Assembly (NCBI RefSeq): GCF_010723575.1
Contig: NZ_BLKZ01000001.1
Coordinates: 3,658,001-3,722,000 of the forward strand
Reading direction: 5' to 3'
Length of the DNA stretch: 64,000 bases
From: Mycobacterium bourgelatii
Lineage (GTDB): Bacteria > Actinomycetota > Actinomycetes > Mycobacteriales > Mycobacteriaceae
Within the stretch, counting starts at the first letter, position 1; every line of letters begins with the position of its first letter. The notes beneath the pieces are model-generated. The model searched no databases and was not told the origin of the DNA. It saw only the letters and a list, made by a program, of their open reading frames with translations. Below are positions 26,361-33,956 of the stretch, piece after piece. Position numbers and translations under genes: made by a program.

Positions 26361-26428
26361 CGCGCCGAGCGTGTGGGATAACACCCCCACCCCAAGATTG
26401 ACGGGCCACAGGGCACACGCTCGAGCAA
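26361..26428. repeat. Intergenic repeat element, copy B2 (68 bases)
   Basis: It is 65/68 identical to copy B1 and starts exactly 95 bases later. Here the terminal inverted repeat is perfect over 10 bases (CGAGCGTGTG with CACACGCTCG). It ends 12 bases before the pimB' stop codon. Confidence 0.88.
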
Positions 26429-26439
26429 GCACAAGCGCG

Positions 26440-27582
26440 CTAGGCGCGCAGTAGCTCGGCCAGTCGGGCGGTCAGGGTGTCCCAGCGCCACTCGGCCGTC
26501 ACCCATGCACGCCCGGCGGCGCCCATCGCCGCTGCGCGGTCGCGGTCGGTCAGCAGTTCGATCACCGCCTCGGCGACCTCGTCCACCGAGGTGCCGTCGA
26601 CCACCAGACCAGTTTTGTTGTGCTGCACCGCTTCTGGTGCTCCCCCGGACCTTCCGGCGATCACCGGCACGCCGGTCGCAGACGCCTCCAGGTACACGAT
26701 GCCCAACCCTTCGACGTCCATTCCGGAGCCGCGGGTACGGCAGGGCATCGCGAAGACGTCGGCCAGGGCGTGATGGGCCGGGAGCTCATCGCCTGGTACA
26801 CCGCCGGTGAAAGTCACGTGGTCGGTCACCCCACCGTCCTGCGCCAGCTTGCGCAAGGTCTCCAGGTAAGGGCCTCCCCCGACGATCACCAAGGCGGCTC
26901 CGTCGACGCGGCGACGAATCGAGGGCAGCGCCTTGATCAGCATGTCCTGCCCTTTGCGTGGCACCAGCCGCGACAGGCACACCACCGTCGGCCGCTCGCC
27001 CAGTCCGTAGCGCTTGCGCAGTTCCGCCCGGGCGGCGGGATCCGGCCGGAACCTTTCGCTGTCCACTCCGGGCGGCAGGTATTCCAGCGATGCGCTGGGC
27101 CCGAACGCCGGCGCGAATCGCGACCGGGTATAGCGGCTGACGAACGTGACCACGTCAGTACTGTCGCCAATTCGGCGCAGCACCGAGCGTGCGACCGGGA
27201 GCATCGACCAGCCCACTTCGTGACCGTGGGTACTGGCCAGCACCCGGGTCGCGCCGGCCTGGCGGGCGCGCGGCGCGAGCAGGGCCAGGGGCGCGGCGGC
27301 ACCGAACCAGACGGTGTCGATGTCGTGCTCGGCGATCAGGCGGCGCATCCGCGCGTCAACGGTAGGAACGGGCAGCATCAGCGTGGTGGGGTGGCGCACC
27401 ACCCGGTAGCCCGCGTCGTGAGCAGCACGGTCGAATACGTCGGCGCCCTTCCACCGCGGCACGTAAACGGTCACCGCATGCGAGCCGGCGTCCACCAAGC
27501 GGGTGACGAACTCGCCGAGGTAGGACTGGATGCCGCCACGCCGTGGCGGAAAGTCGTTGGATACCAGCAGGACCCGGCTCAT
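26440..27582 (-). CDS. pimB': PIM alpha-(1->6)-mannosyltransferase PimB'
   Basis: This 380-residue GT-B (GT4) enzyme adds the second mannose to phosphatidylinositol monomannoside from GDP-mannose, on the cytoplasmic face. It begins MSRVLLVSNDFPPRRGGIQSYL, the acceptor-side Gly-rich loop. The donor domain holds SRLVPRKGQDMLI and GSGMDVEGLGIVYLEASATG, containing the EX7E motif. The ATG start agrees with the family. It is monocistronic or read through from the HExxH gene upstream, from which an inverted repeat separates it. Confidence 0.95.
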   Translation of the reverse strand: MSRVLLVSNDFPPRRGGIQSYLGEFVTRLVDAGSHAVTVYVPRWKGADVFDRAAHDAGYRVVRHPTTLMLPVPTVDARMRRLIAEHDIDTVWFGAAAPLALLAPRARQAGATRVLASTHGHEVGWSMLPVARSVLRRIGDSTDVVTFVSRYTRSRFAPAFGPSASLEYLPPGVDSERFRPDPAARAELRKRYGLGERPTVVCLSRLVPRKGQDMLIKALPSIRRRVDGAALVIVGGGPYLETLRKLAQDGGVTDHVTFTGGVPGDELPAHHALADVFAMPCRTRGSGMDVEGLGIVYLEASATGVPVIAGRSGGAPEAVQHNKTGLVVDGTSVDEVAEAVIELLTDRDRAAAMGAAGRAWVTAEWRWDTLTARLAELLRA

Positions 27583-27589
27583 TTGTGTC

Positions 27590-27645
27590 GAGCGGACGCA
27601 ATGTCTCCCAAAACCGCGGCGTGTTGGGGGATTTTGCGTCTGCTC
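27590..27645. repeat. Imperfect inverted repeat with GAGCRGACGC ends
   Basis: The left arm begins GAGCGGACGCAA at 27590 and the right arm ends TTGCGTCTGCTC at 27645; pairing continues inward with mismatches for about 28 bases, with a CCGCGG-like centre. It sits in the 75-base gap between pimB' and the HExxH membrane gene, and shares its arms with the element at 46040-46097. It could act as a terminator or processing hairpin. Confidence 0.75.
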
Positions 27646-27657
27646 ACGGTAGAGAGG

Positions 27658-28593
27658 CTAGCGTCTCAGCCATTCGCGCCAACGCTTGAGGACTTCGTCG
27701 GCGTCGATACCGAGTACGGAACGCAACGCGGTCGGCACATCAGCGTGGCCCACGCCGCACGCCGCGACGTAAAGCTCACGCAACTTGTCGGGCTGGTAGA
27801 CGTCGGCGACGAACCGCGCGAACAGCCAGGCGCGGTCGTAGGCCACGGAGCGCTGCTCCCCCGGTGTGTCCAGATCGGCGTCCGACGGCAGCGATAGGGG
27901 CGACGGCACCGCCCCGGGAGGGACGTCTGCGACTGGCGGCCGGGCCACGAAATCGGCGACCCCCTCGGTCAGCCAGCGCGGCGCGTCCAGAGCGGTGTCG
28001 GCCCGCGCTGCGTAGTGGAAAAGCTCGTGCCGCAGCACTATTCGCAATGCACCTTCGTGCATATGGCTCGCCTCCGGGGCGAACATGATGCGTTGACCCG
28101 CCACCTGGCGGCTGACGGGATCGACCCTCTCGACGAGCGTCACCGCCGCGATGTCCTCCCACTGCGAGGCCGGGCCGCCGGCGGCGGCCAGAAACTGCTC
28201 TCGAGTGCCGGCGGCCACTACCGAGATGTCACGCGACCAATCCTCGCCCCAGAACGCCACGACGGCGTTGATTGCGGCACCGACGTCGGCCGCGATGCGC
28301 TTCAGCAGATGATCGGCATCCGGACCGCCGAGGCTGTGCAGATGCACGGTGCGACCCCCCACGACCACAACCGTCGGCGGGATATCGGCGCGCGGGGCGA
28401 CCGACGGCGTCGAGGGAACGCCGCGCACCGGGAACACGGCCGCAATGACTATCAGCTCAGCGGCAAACACACCCGCTAGCAGAAACCGTAATCGGCTGCG
28501 CCGCCGGAAACGCCGCTGGGCGCGACCGTCAGTAGCGGCGGGCGTCGTAAATCGGGCCTGACGATTCCATCGGCACCACGGCCACCGGCACAC
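27658..28593 (-). CDS. Membrane-anchored HExxH peptidase-like protein (Rv2189c type)
   Basis: This protein (up to 311 residues) has a basic N-terminus, one transmembrane anchor (about 36-55) and an extracytoplasmic domain. That domain contains RHELFHYA (HExxH, zinc-binding and catalytic in metallopeptidases) and, 20 residues later, WLTEGVADF, giving the third Glu ligand of the gluzincin pattern. It resembles the peptidase MA-like family; I know no experimental function. The start is uncertain: GTG at 28593 overlaps ripC by 65 bases, and GTG at 28470 would cut into the anchor. Linkage with ripC suggests a role at the envelope. Confidence 0.8.
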   Translation of the reverse strand: MCRWPWCRWNRQARFTTPAATDGRAQRRFRRRSRLRFLLAGVFAAELIVIAAVFPVRGVPSTPSVAPRADIPPTVVVVGGRTVHLHSLGGPDADHLLKRIAADVGAAINAVVAFWGEDWSRDISVVAAGTREQFLAAAGGPASQWEDIAAVTLVERVDPVSRQVAGQRIMFAPEASHMHEGALRIVLRHELFHYAARADTALDAPRWLTEGVADFVARPPVADVPPGAVPSPLSLPSDADLDTPGEQRSVAYDRAWLFARFVADVYQPDKLRELYVAACGVGHADVPTALRSVLGIDADEVLKRWREWLRR

Positions 28594-29689
28594 CGTAGGT
28601 GGAGGCGTGGACCATCAGGCCGTCACCGATGTAGATGCCCGCGTGGGAGGCATCCGAGTAGAACGTCAGCACGTCACCGGGTTGCAGGTCCGACAACGCC
28701 ACCGGCGTACCGCCGTGGGCCTGTGCCTGGCTCGAGTGGGGTAGCGAGATGCCGGCCTGCTGGTAGGCCCACATCACCAAGCCGGAGCAGTCGAATCCAC
28801 CGGGTGCGGCGCCACCCCAGGTGTAAGGCATCCCTACCTGCGTCAGCGCTGCCTGCACCACGACGGCACGGTCGCCGCCGCCGCCGCCTTCACCGGGCAG
28901 CCACGGCAACGCGCCAGCGGGCTGCGGAGGCTGGCCGGGGGCTAACGCCTCTGGGGGCCCGCCGGGACCACCCGGCGCTCCGGGCGCCAACGCCTCCGGG
29001 GCCGGGACCGTAAGTCCCGCTGGGACCGCGCCCGGGTTGGCCAGCGCCTCCCGCTGAGAAGGCGTCAACGCTTCGTATTGCGACTTGACCACAGCGATCT
29101 GAGTCTGCAGCTGACTTTGCTTGTGCTGCAGGCTCGCTCGCACCGCCGCGGCTTGCTCGGCGGCAGACTTGGCGTCAGCGGCGGACTTGGCCGACGCCTG
29201 CTCAGCCTTAGTTGCCTGCTCGTTGGCAGCCCGGTAGGCGGCCATCTGCTCCGTCATCTGATTCGCCATCACACGCTGCACCGACAGCCTGTCGATGAGC
29301 AGTTGCGGCGCGTCAGCCGTCAAGATGGCGTTCATCGCGTCGGTGCGGCCACCCATGTACGCCGTGACAGCGGCTTTGTTGACGGCAGCTTGGAAGGTGA
29401 CCAAGCGGGCCTTTGCGGCGTCTGCCCTGGCCTGGTCTTCACCATGCTTCTTCTCCGCCGCCTGCAGGGCCGCCAGCTTGGCGTTGAGGTCCAGCTGAGC
29501 GCTGTGCATCGCCTCGGTGGTCTGCTCGGCCTGCCGAGACAAATCGTTGAGTCTTGCCAGCGCCTCGTCGGCGGGATCGGCCATCGCATTTCCGGCCAGA
29601 ACGCCGGACAGCACGGTGAAGCTCGCTAGCAAACCGATGGACAATCTCTTGAAAAAGAGCGCAATCGAGTATCTAAGGTCGAGCCTCAA
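28529..29689 (-). CDS. ripC: NlpC/P60 peptidoglycan endopeptidase RipC
   Basis: This 386-residue secreted hydrolase cleaves peptide stems of peptidoglycan. It has a signal peptide (about 1-37, cleaved near NAMADP), a long coiled coil (about 40-205), a Pro/Gly-rich linker (about 220-270) and the C-terminal NlpC/P60 domain with FDCSGLVMWAY (nucleophile Cys), SHAGIYIG and HAS. The coiled coil is the region that FtsEX-type partners use to activate such enzymes, as reported for M. tuberculosis Rv2190c. The TTG start at 29689 has an AAGGAAG site 7 bases upstream. Confidence 0.93.
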   Translation of the reverse strand: MRLDLRYSIALFFKRLSIGLLASFTVLSGVLAGNAMADPADEALARLNDLSRQAEQTTEAMHSAQLDLNAKLAALQAAEKKHGEDQARADAAKARLVTFQAAVNKAAVTAYMGGRTDAMNAILTADAPQLLIDRLSVQRVMANQMTEQMAAYRAANEQATKAEQASAKSAADAKSAAEQAAAVRASLQHKQSQLQTQIAVVKSQYEALTPSQREALANPGAVPAGLTVPAPEALAPGAPGGPGGPPEALAPGQPPQPAGALPWLPGEGGGGGDRAVVVQAALTQVGMPYTWGGAAPGGFDCSGLVMWAYQQAGISLPHSSQAQAHGGTPVALSDLQPGDVLTFYSDASHAGIYIGDGLMVHASTYGVPVAVVPMESSGPIYDARRY

Positions 29690-29875
29690 AATTTTGCTTC
29701 CTTAAACTGCCATCAACGCCTTGGCGTCGAGCGGGTTTAGGTCTCAAACAGGTTACGAAACGATATCGGCTTTGTCCAAAGGGGGAGATTAAGAAAATGG
29801 ACAGAATTCTGTCATTTTCGTGTGGGCGGCCGAATACTCGTCTATGAGCTTCGGTTGGTCGGTCACGCAAAGACC

Positions 29876-30211
29876 TTACGCCACACCGGATCCGCGGTCG
29901 CGCCGGAGGGGTACGAGTCGCAATTTCGGTGCTAATCCAGCCTCGGCAAGCACTTCCAGCGCTGCGCGTTCATCGTAAGAAAGCGTTTCCGGAACCCCTA
30001 GTAGGACGCTGACTACACAATCACGGCAACCGGGGCCGCGCACCGCGCAGTCGTCGCAATCGATGACAACGGTCCCCCTGGATGCCACACCGTCACCATT
30101 CTCGGATCCGCTGCTTATTGCCACTGTGGTCGGTCCTTTCGGTCTGCTCTGACGAGCATTGACAAGCGCAAAGTCGGGCTTGCGCCGAACGCTAGCGGGC
30201 ACCACCGACAT
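29876..30211 (-). CDS. Small cysteine-rich conserved protein
   Basis: I do not recognise a named family. The central segment VIDCDDCAVRGPGCRDCVVSVLLG holds four Cys in a CX2CX6CX2C pattern (about residues 52, 55, 62 and 65), well suited to zinc or an Fe-S site. A helical, Leu/Ala-rich and basic C-terminus follows. The N-terminal 45 residues look low in complexity, and the true start may be further downstream (for example GTG before VIDCDD). It lies 186 bases upstream of ripC and diverges from the exonuclease fusion gene. Confidence 0.65.
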   Translation of the reverse strand: MSVVPASVRRKPDFALVNARQSRPKGPTTVAISSGSENGDGVASRGTVVIDCDDCAVRGPGCRDCVVSVLLGVPETLSYDERAALEVLAEAGLAPKLRLVPLRRDRGSGVA

Positions 30212-30293
30212 CTCCCCGAGCTCCGTGTCGCCACTGCCGACCTGCCGGGTGCAGGCCGCGGCGTGGGAACCGTCCGATGTCGGTGCGGGTGCC

Positions 30294-30299
30294 TAACGT
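30294..30299 (+). promoter_or_regulatory. -10 box of the leaderless exonuclease-GIY-YIG gene
   Basis: TAACGT ends 7 bases before the ATG at 30307, which supports that codon over the in-frame ATG at 30277. Confidence 0.6.
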
Positions 30300-30306
30300 C
30301 CCCTGC

Positions 30307-32202
30307 ATGGAGGTGGCCGGTGGAACTCAGCTGAGTTTTCCGGGGCTCGATGCCGTCGAAGAGCTTTCGCTGCGTGAAACCACCTTTGTGGTGGTCGATT
30401 TGGAGACCACCGGGGGACGCACCACGGAGACCGACACGGCTCCCGCCGACGCCATCACCGAGATCGGCGCGGTAAAGGTGCGCGGCGGCGCCGTCCTCGG
30501 CGAGTTCGCCACCCTGGTCGACCCGCAGCGCAGTATCCCGCCCCAAATCGTGCAACTGACCGGCATCACCACCGCGATGCTGGTCGACGCCCCCACCATC
30601 GACGCCGTCCTGCCGATGTTCATGGAGTTTGCCGGCGACGCGGTGTTGGTCGCCCACAATGCCGGATTCGATATCGGATTTCTGCGTGCCGCCGCGCAGC
30701 GTTGCGACATTGCGTGGCCGCGACCGAAGGTCCTGTGCACCGTCCGCCTGGCGCGACGGGTGCTGAGCCGGGAAGAAGCGCCCAGCGTGCGGTTGGCCGC
30801 ACTGGCTCGACTCTTCGCCGTCACCACCCAGCCCACCCACCGCGCCCTCGACGACGCCCGCGCCACGGTCGACGTCTTGCACGCCCTCATCGAACGGGTC
30901 GGCAACCAGGGCATACACACGTACGCCGACTTGCGCGCATATCTGCCCGACGTGACCCCAGCCCAGCGGCGTAAGCGAGTACTCGCAGAAGGCTTGCCCC
31001 GCCGCCCCGGGGTCTACCTGTTCCGTGGCCCCTCCGGCGAAGTGCTCTATGTCGGGACCGCTGTCGACCTGCGCCGCCGAGTGGGCCAGTACTTCAACGG
31101 TGCCGATCCGCGCGGTCGGATGAAGGAGATGGTCGGTCTGGCCGAAGCGGTCGACCATGTCGAATGCGCCTACTCGTTGGAGGCCGGGGTACGCGAACTG
31201 CGACTGCTGGCCGCCCACGCCCCGCCCTACAACCGCAGGTCACGGTTCCCGCAACGCTGGTGGTGGGTAACGCTGACCGACGAGGCGTTCCCCCGCTTCT
31301 CGATCGTCCGCACCCCGAACCACGACCGCGTCATCGGTCCATTCCGGTCCCGGGCCGACGCCGCCGACACGGCGGTGCTGCTGGCCCGGTTCACCGGGCT
31401 GCGGACCTGCACCCGGCGCCTGGCGCGCTCAGCCCTGCACGGGCCGAACTGCCCCGAAGTGGAAGTGTCGCCCTGCCCCGCAGCGCGTGGGGTGACCGCC
31501 GCGCAATACGCGGCGGCGGCAGAGCGGGCGGCCGCGTTGATCGAGGGGCGGGACAACGCCGCGTTGGCCGCCGCCGTGCAGCAAGTCGCGGCGCTAGCCG
31601 AGCGCAGCCGCTACGAAAGCGCTGCGCGCCTGCGCGACCACGTCGCCACCGCGGTCGACGTGCTCTGGCGTGGTCAGCGGTTGCGCACCCTGACCAACCT
31701 GGCCGAACTGATCGCGGCGGCGCCCGACGGCTGCGGGGGTTGGCACTTTGCTGTCATCCGCCACGGCCAATTGGCGGCGGCCGGTTCCGCCCCGCGCGGC
31801 GTGCCACCGATGCCGGTGGTCGACGCAATCCTGGCCGGCGCCCAAACCGTCCTGCCGTCATCGGCTCCGCTGGGCGGCGCGCTGGTCGAAGAGACCGCGC
31901 TCATCGCTCGCTGGTTGTCGGCGCCAGGGGTACGCATCGTTCGGGTCGCTGGGGAGGGCGCCGACGAAGGGTGGGCGTCACCACTACGGTCAGCGGGCGC
32001 CTGGGCGGGCTGGGCCGCGGCGGCGCGGTCGGCCCGACTGGCCAGCGAGCAAGCACTCGACGCGTGGGGCACCCAATCAGAGCTGCTGGCCGAACCGCAC
32101 CCATCGCGCGAGCAGTTGTTCGGCCGCCCCGCTGTCGATCGCCGCGGTGGCTTGCTGCAACCCGTCCTCCCACGCCGGCAACCATTCAGCGCGGCTGGAT
32201 AA
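30307..32202 (+). CDS. DnaQ-like exonuclease fused to GIY-YIG nuclease (Rv2191 type)
   Basis: This 631-residue protein joins a DEDDh 3'-5' exonuclease domain (about 20-190: FVVVDLETTGG, NAGFDIGFL, HRALDDARAT) to a UvrC-like GIY-YIG domain (about 225-305: GVYLFRGPSGEVLYVG, DLRRRV, ELRLLAAHAPPYNRR). A UVR-like helical pair (about 435-470, RSRYESAARLRDH) and a C-terminal region of unknown fold follow. The UvrC RNase H-like nuclease and HhH domains are absent. Both active sites look intact, so it could nick and trim DNA in an alternative repair route, as Cho does in E. coli. The last 126 bases overlap trpD antisense. Confidence 0.88.
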   Translation: MEVAGGTQLSFPGLDAVEELSLRETTFVVVDLETTGGRTTETDTAPADAITEIGAVKVRGGAVLGEFATLVDPQRSIPPQIVQLTGITTAMLVDAPTIDAVLPMFMEFAGDAVLVAHNAGFDIGFLRAAAQRCDIAWPRPKVLCTVRLARRVLSREEAPSVRLAALARLFAVTTQPTHRALDDARATVDVLHALIERVGNQGIHTYADLRAYLPDVTPAQRRKRVLAEGLPRRPGVYLFRGPSGEVLYVGTAVDLRRRVGQYFNGADPRGRMKEMVGLAEAVDHVECAYSLEAGVRELRLLAAHAPPYNRRSRFPQRWWWVTLTDEAFPRFSIVRTPNHDRVIGPFRSRADAADTAVLLARFTGLRTCTRRLARSALHGPNCPEVEVSPCPAARGVTAAQYAAAAERAAALIEGRDNAALAAAVQQVAALAERSRYESAARLRDHVATAVDVLWRGQRLRTLTNLAELIAAAPDGCGGWHFAVIRHGQLAAAGSAPRGVPPMPVVDAILAGAQTVLPSSAPLGGALVEETALIARWLSAPGVRIVRVAGEGADEGWASPLRSAGAWAGWAAAARSARLASEQALDAWGTQSELLAEPHPSREQLFGRPAVDRRGGLLQPVLPRRQPFSAAG

Positions 32203-33156
32203 CCCGGCGTGGGCCACCAGCGCGCCGGCGGCGTTGAGCACCACCGCGTCTCGAACCGGCCCCTTGGCACCGGCCAGCACTTCGCGGGCCTGGGCCGCGT
32301 TGGCCTGTGCGTCGCCCCCACGCAGCTCGTCCAGTTCGGCGCGGGCAAACCCGAATCCGGCAGGGTCAAAAGTGAGCTTGTCCACGGTTCCCGCCTGGAC
32401 CCGCCACATGGTGCTGGTCGTGGTGGTGGTCAGCTCGTCGAGCCCGTCGTCACCGTGCACCACCAGCACGCTGGAGCGGCGCGCAGCAAACACACCAGCC
32501 ATCACCTCGGCCAGGTTGGCGAACGCACAGCCGATCAACCCGGCCGGTGGCCGCGCCGGATTCGTCAGCGGCCCAAGGAGATTGAACACCGTTGGCACGC
32601 CGATCTCGCGGCGCACGACGGATGCGTGCCGGTAGGACGGGTGGAACTGCGGCGCGAAGCAGAACCCGATGCCCACTTCTGCGAGGCTTCGCGCGACCTG
32701 CTCGGGTTCCAGGTCGATGCGTACCCCTAGCGCCTCGAGCATGTCGGCGCCGCCGGACAAGGACGACGCCGCCCGGTTGCCGTGTTTGATCACCGGGACA
32801 CCGGCGGCCGCGACCACGAGCGAGGCCATCGTGGACAGATTGACCGTGTTGACGCCGTCGCCGCCGGTACCGACGATGTCGACGGTGTCGCCGCGGATCG
32901 CCTCTGCCGGCATCGGTCGCGCGTGCTTGAGCATCACGTCGGCGAGCTCGGTGACCTCGGCCGCGGTTGGGACCTTCATCTTCATCGCCACGGCGAAGCC
33001 GGCGATCTGGGCCGGACTGGCGGCCCCGCTCATGATCTGGTCCATTGCCCAGGCGGCCTGTCCCCGGGCCAGGCTGTGGCCGTCGGTCAAACGGCTCAGC
33101 AGCAGCGGCCACGACACGGCGTCTTTCGCCGCCGAAGCCTCAGATGACACAGCCAC
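32077..33156 (-). CDS. trpD: Anthranilate phosphoribosyltransferase TrpD
   Basis: This 359-residue enzyme transfers phosphoribose from PRPP to anthranilate in tryptophan synthesis. The PRPP site DIVGTGGDGVNTVNLST is near residue 90, followed by KHGNRAASSLSGGADMLEALG, the anthranilate-side FAPQFHPSYRH and FNLLGPLTNPA. The start is GTG at 33156. It is not in a trp operon; ctaE diverges from it. The C-terminal 41 codons overlap antisense with the exonuclease fusion gene. Confidence 0.96.
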   Translation of the reverse strand: MAVSSEASAAKDAVSWPLLLSRLTDGHSLARGQAAWAMDQIMSGAASPAQIAGFAVAMKMKVPTAAEVTELADVMLKHARPMPAEAIRGDTVDIVGTGGDGVNTVNLSTMASLVVAAAGVPVIKHGNRAASSLSGGADMLEALGVRIDLEPEQVARSLAEVGIGFCFAPQFHPSYRHASVVRREIGVPTVFNLLGPLTNPARPPAGLIGCAFANLAEVMAGVFAARRSSVLVVHGDDGLDELTTTTTSTMWRVQAGTVDKLTFDPAGFGFARAELDELRGGDAQANAAQAREVLAGAKGPVRDAVVLNAAGALVAHAGLSSRAEWLPAWEDGLQQATAAIDSGAAEQLLARWVRFGQQL

Positions 33157-33302
33157 GCGCCGATCGTCCCACGAAGACCACCCGCCCCACCAAGCGCAGG
33201 CCGCCTACCACGAAGCCGGTCGCGACCTGTCCACCGACGCGACACGAAAACTGGATTGCCCAAAATTCGTGACCCGGGTGGAGTTAAACAACTACAAAGC
33301 GT

Positions 33303-33308
33303 CATACT
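33303..33308 (+). promoter_or_regulatory. -10 box of the leaderless ctaE-qcrCAB operon
   Basis: CATACT ends 7 bases before the ctaE GTG at 33316. The same hexamer, 8 bases from the start, precedes asnB. No ribosome binding site is visible. Confidence 0.55.
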
Positions 33309-33315
33309 TGCGGAT

Positions 33316-33927
33316 GTGACGACCGCTGTGGGGACCTCAGGTACCGCGATCACGTCCAGAGTGCATTCGCTGAATCGGCCGAATATGGTCAGTGTTGGCA
33401 CCATAGTTTGGCTTTCTAGCGAGCTGATGTTCTTTGCTGGCCTGTTCGCTTTCTACTTCACTGCTCGCGCTCAGGCCGATGGGCACTGGCCGCCGCCGCC
33501 GACCGAGCTGAATCTGTACCAGGCTGTGCCGGTGACGCTGGTGCTCATCGCCTCATCGTTCACCTGCCAGATGGGCGTGTTCGCCGCCGAACGCGGCGAC
33601 GTGTTCGGACTGCGCCGCTGGTACGTGATCACCTTCCTGATGGGCCTGTTCTTCATCCTCGGACAGGGCTACGAGTACTTCCACCTGGCGACGCACGGGA
33701 CCACCATCCCGGGCAGTGCGTACGGCAGCGTGTTCTATCTGGCCACCGGCTTCCACGGGCTACACGTGACCGGCGGCCTGATCGCCTTCATCTTCTTGCT
33801 GGCCCGAACTGCAATGACCAAGTTCACGCCGGCACAGGCCACCGCCAGCATCGTCGTTTCCTACTACTGGCATTTCGTGGACATCGTCTGGATCGCGCTA
33901 TTCACCGTCATCTATTTCATCCGATGA
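33316..33927 (+). CDS. ctaE: Cytochrome c oxidase subunit III CtaE
   Basis: This 203-residue integral membrane subunit of the aa3 oxidase has five to seven transmembrane helices, with NMVSVGTIVWLSSELMFFAGLFAFYF, GFHGLHVTGGLIAF and SYYWHFVDIVWIALF all typical. The open frame extends to 33256, but the GTG at 33316 gives the family N-terminus (MTTAVGTSGTAITSRVHSLN) and the usual length. It leads the operon ctaE-qcrC-qcrA-qcrB of the bcc-aa3 supercomplex. Confidence 0.96.
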   Translation: MTTAVGTSGTAITSRVHSLNRPNMVSVGTIVWLSSELMFFAGLFAFYFTARAQADGHWPPPPTELNLYQAVPVTLVLIASSFTCQMGVFAAERGDVFGLRRWYVITFLMGLFFILGQGYEYFHLATHGTTIPGSAYGSVFYLATGFHGLHVTGGLIAFIFLLARTAMTKFTPAQATASIVVSYYWHFVDIVWIALFTVIYFIR

Positions 33928-33956
33928 GCAAGCCCGCGACGAAGAGGAGTGCTCGC

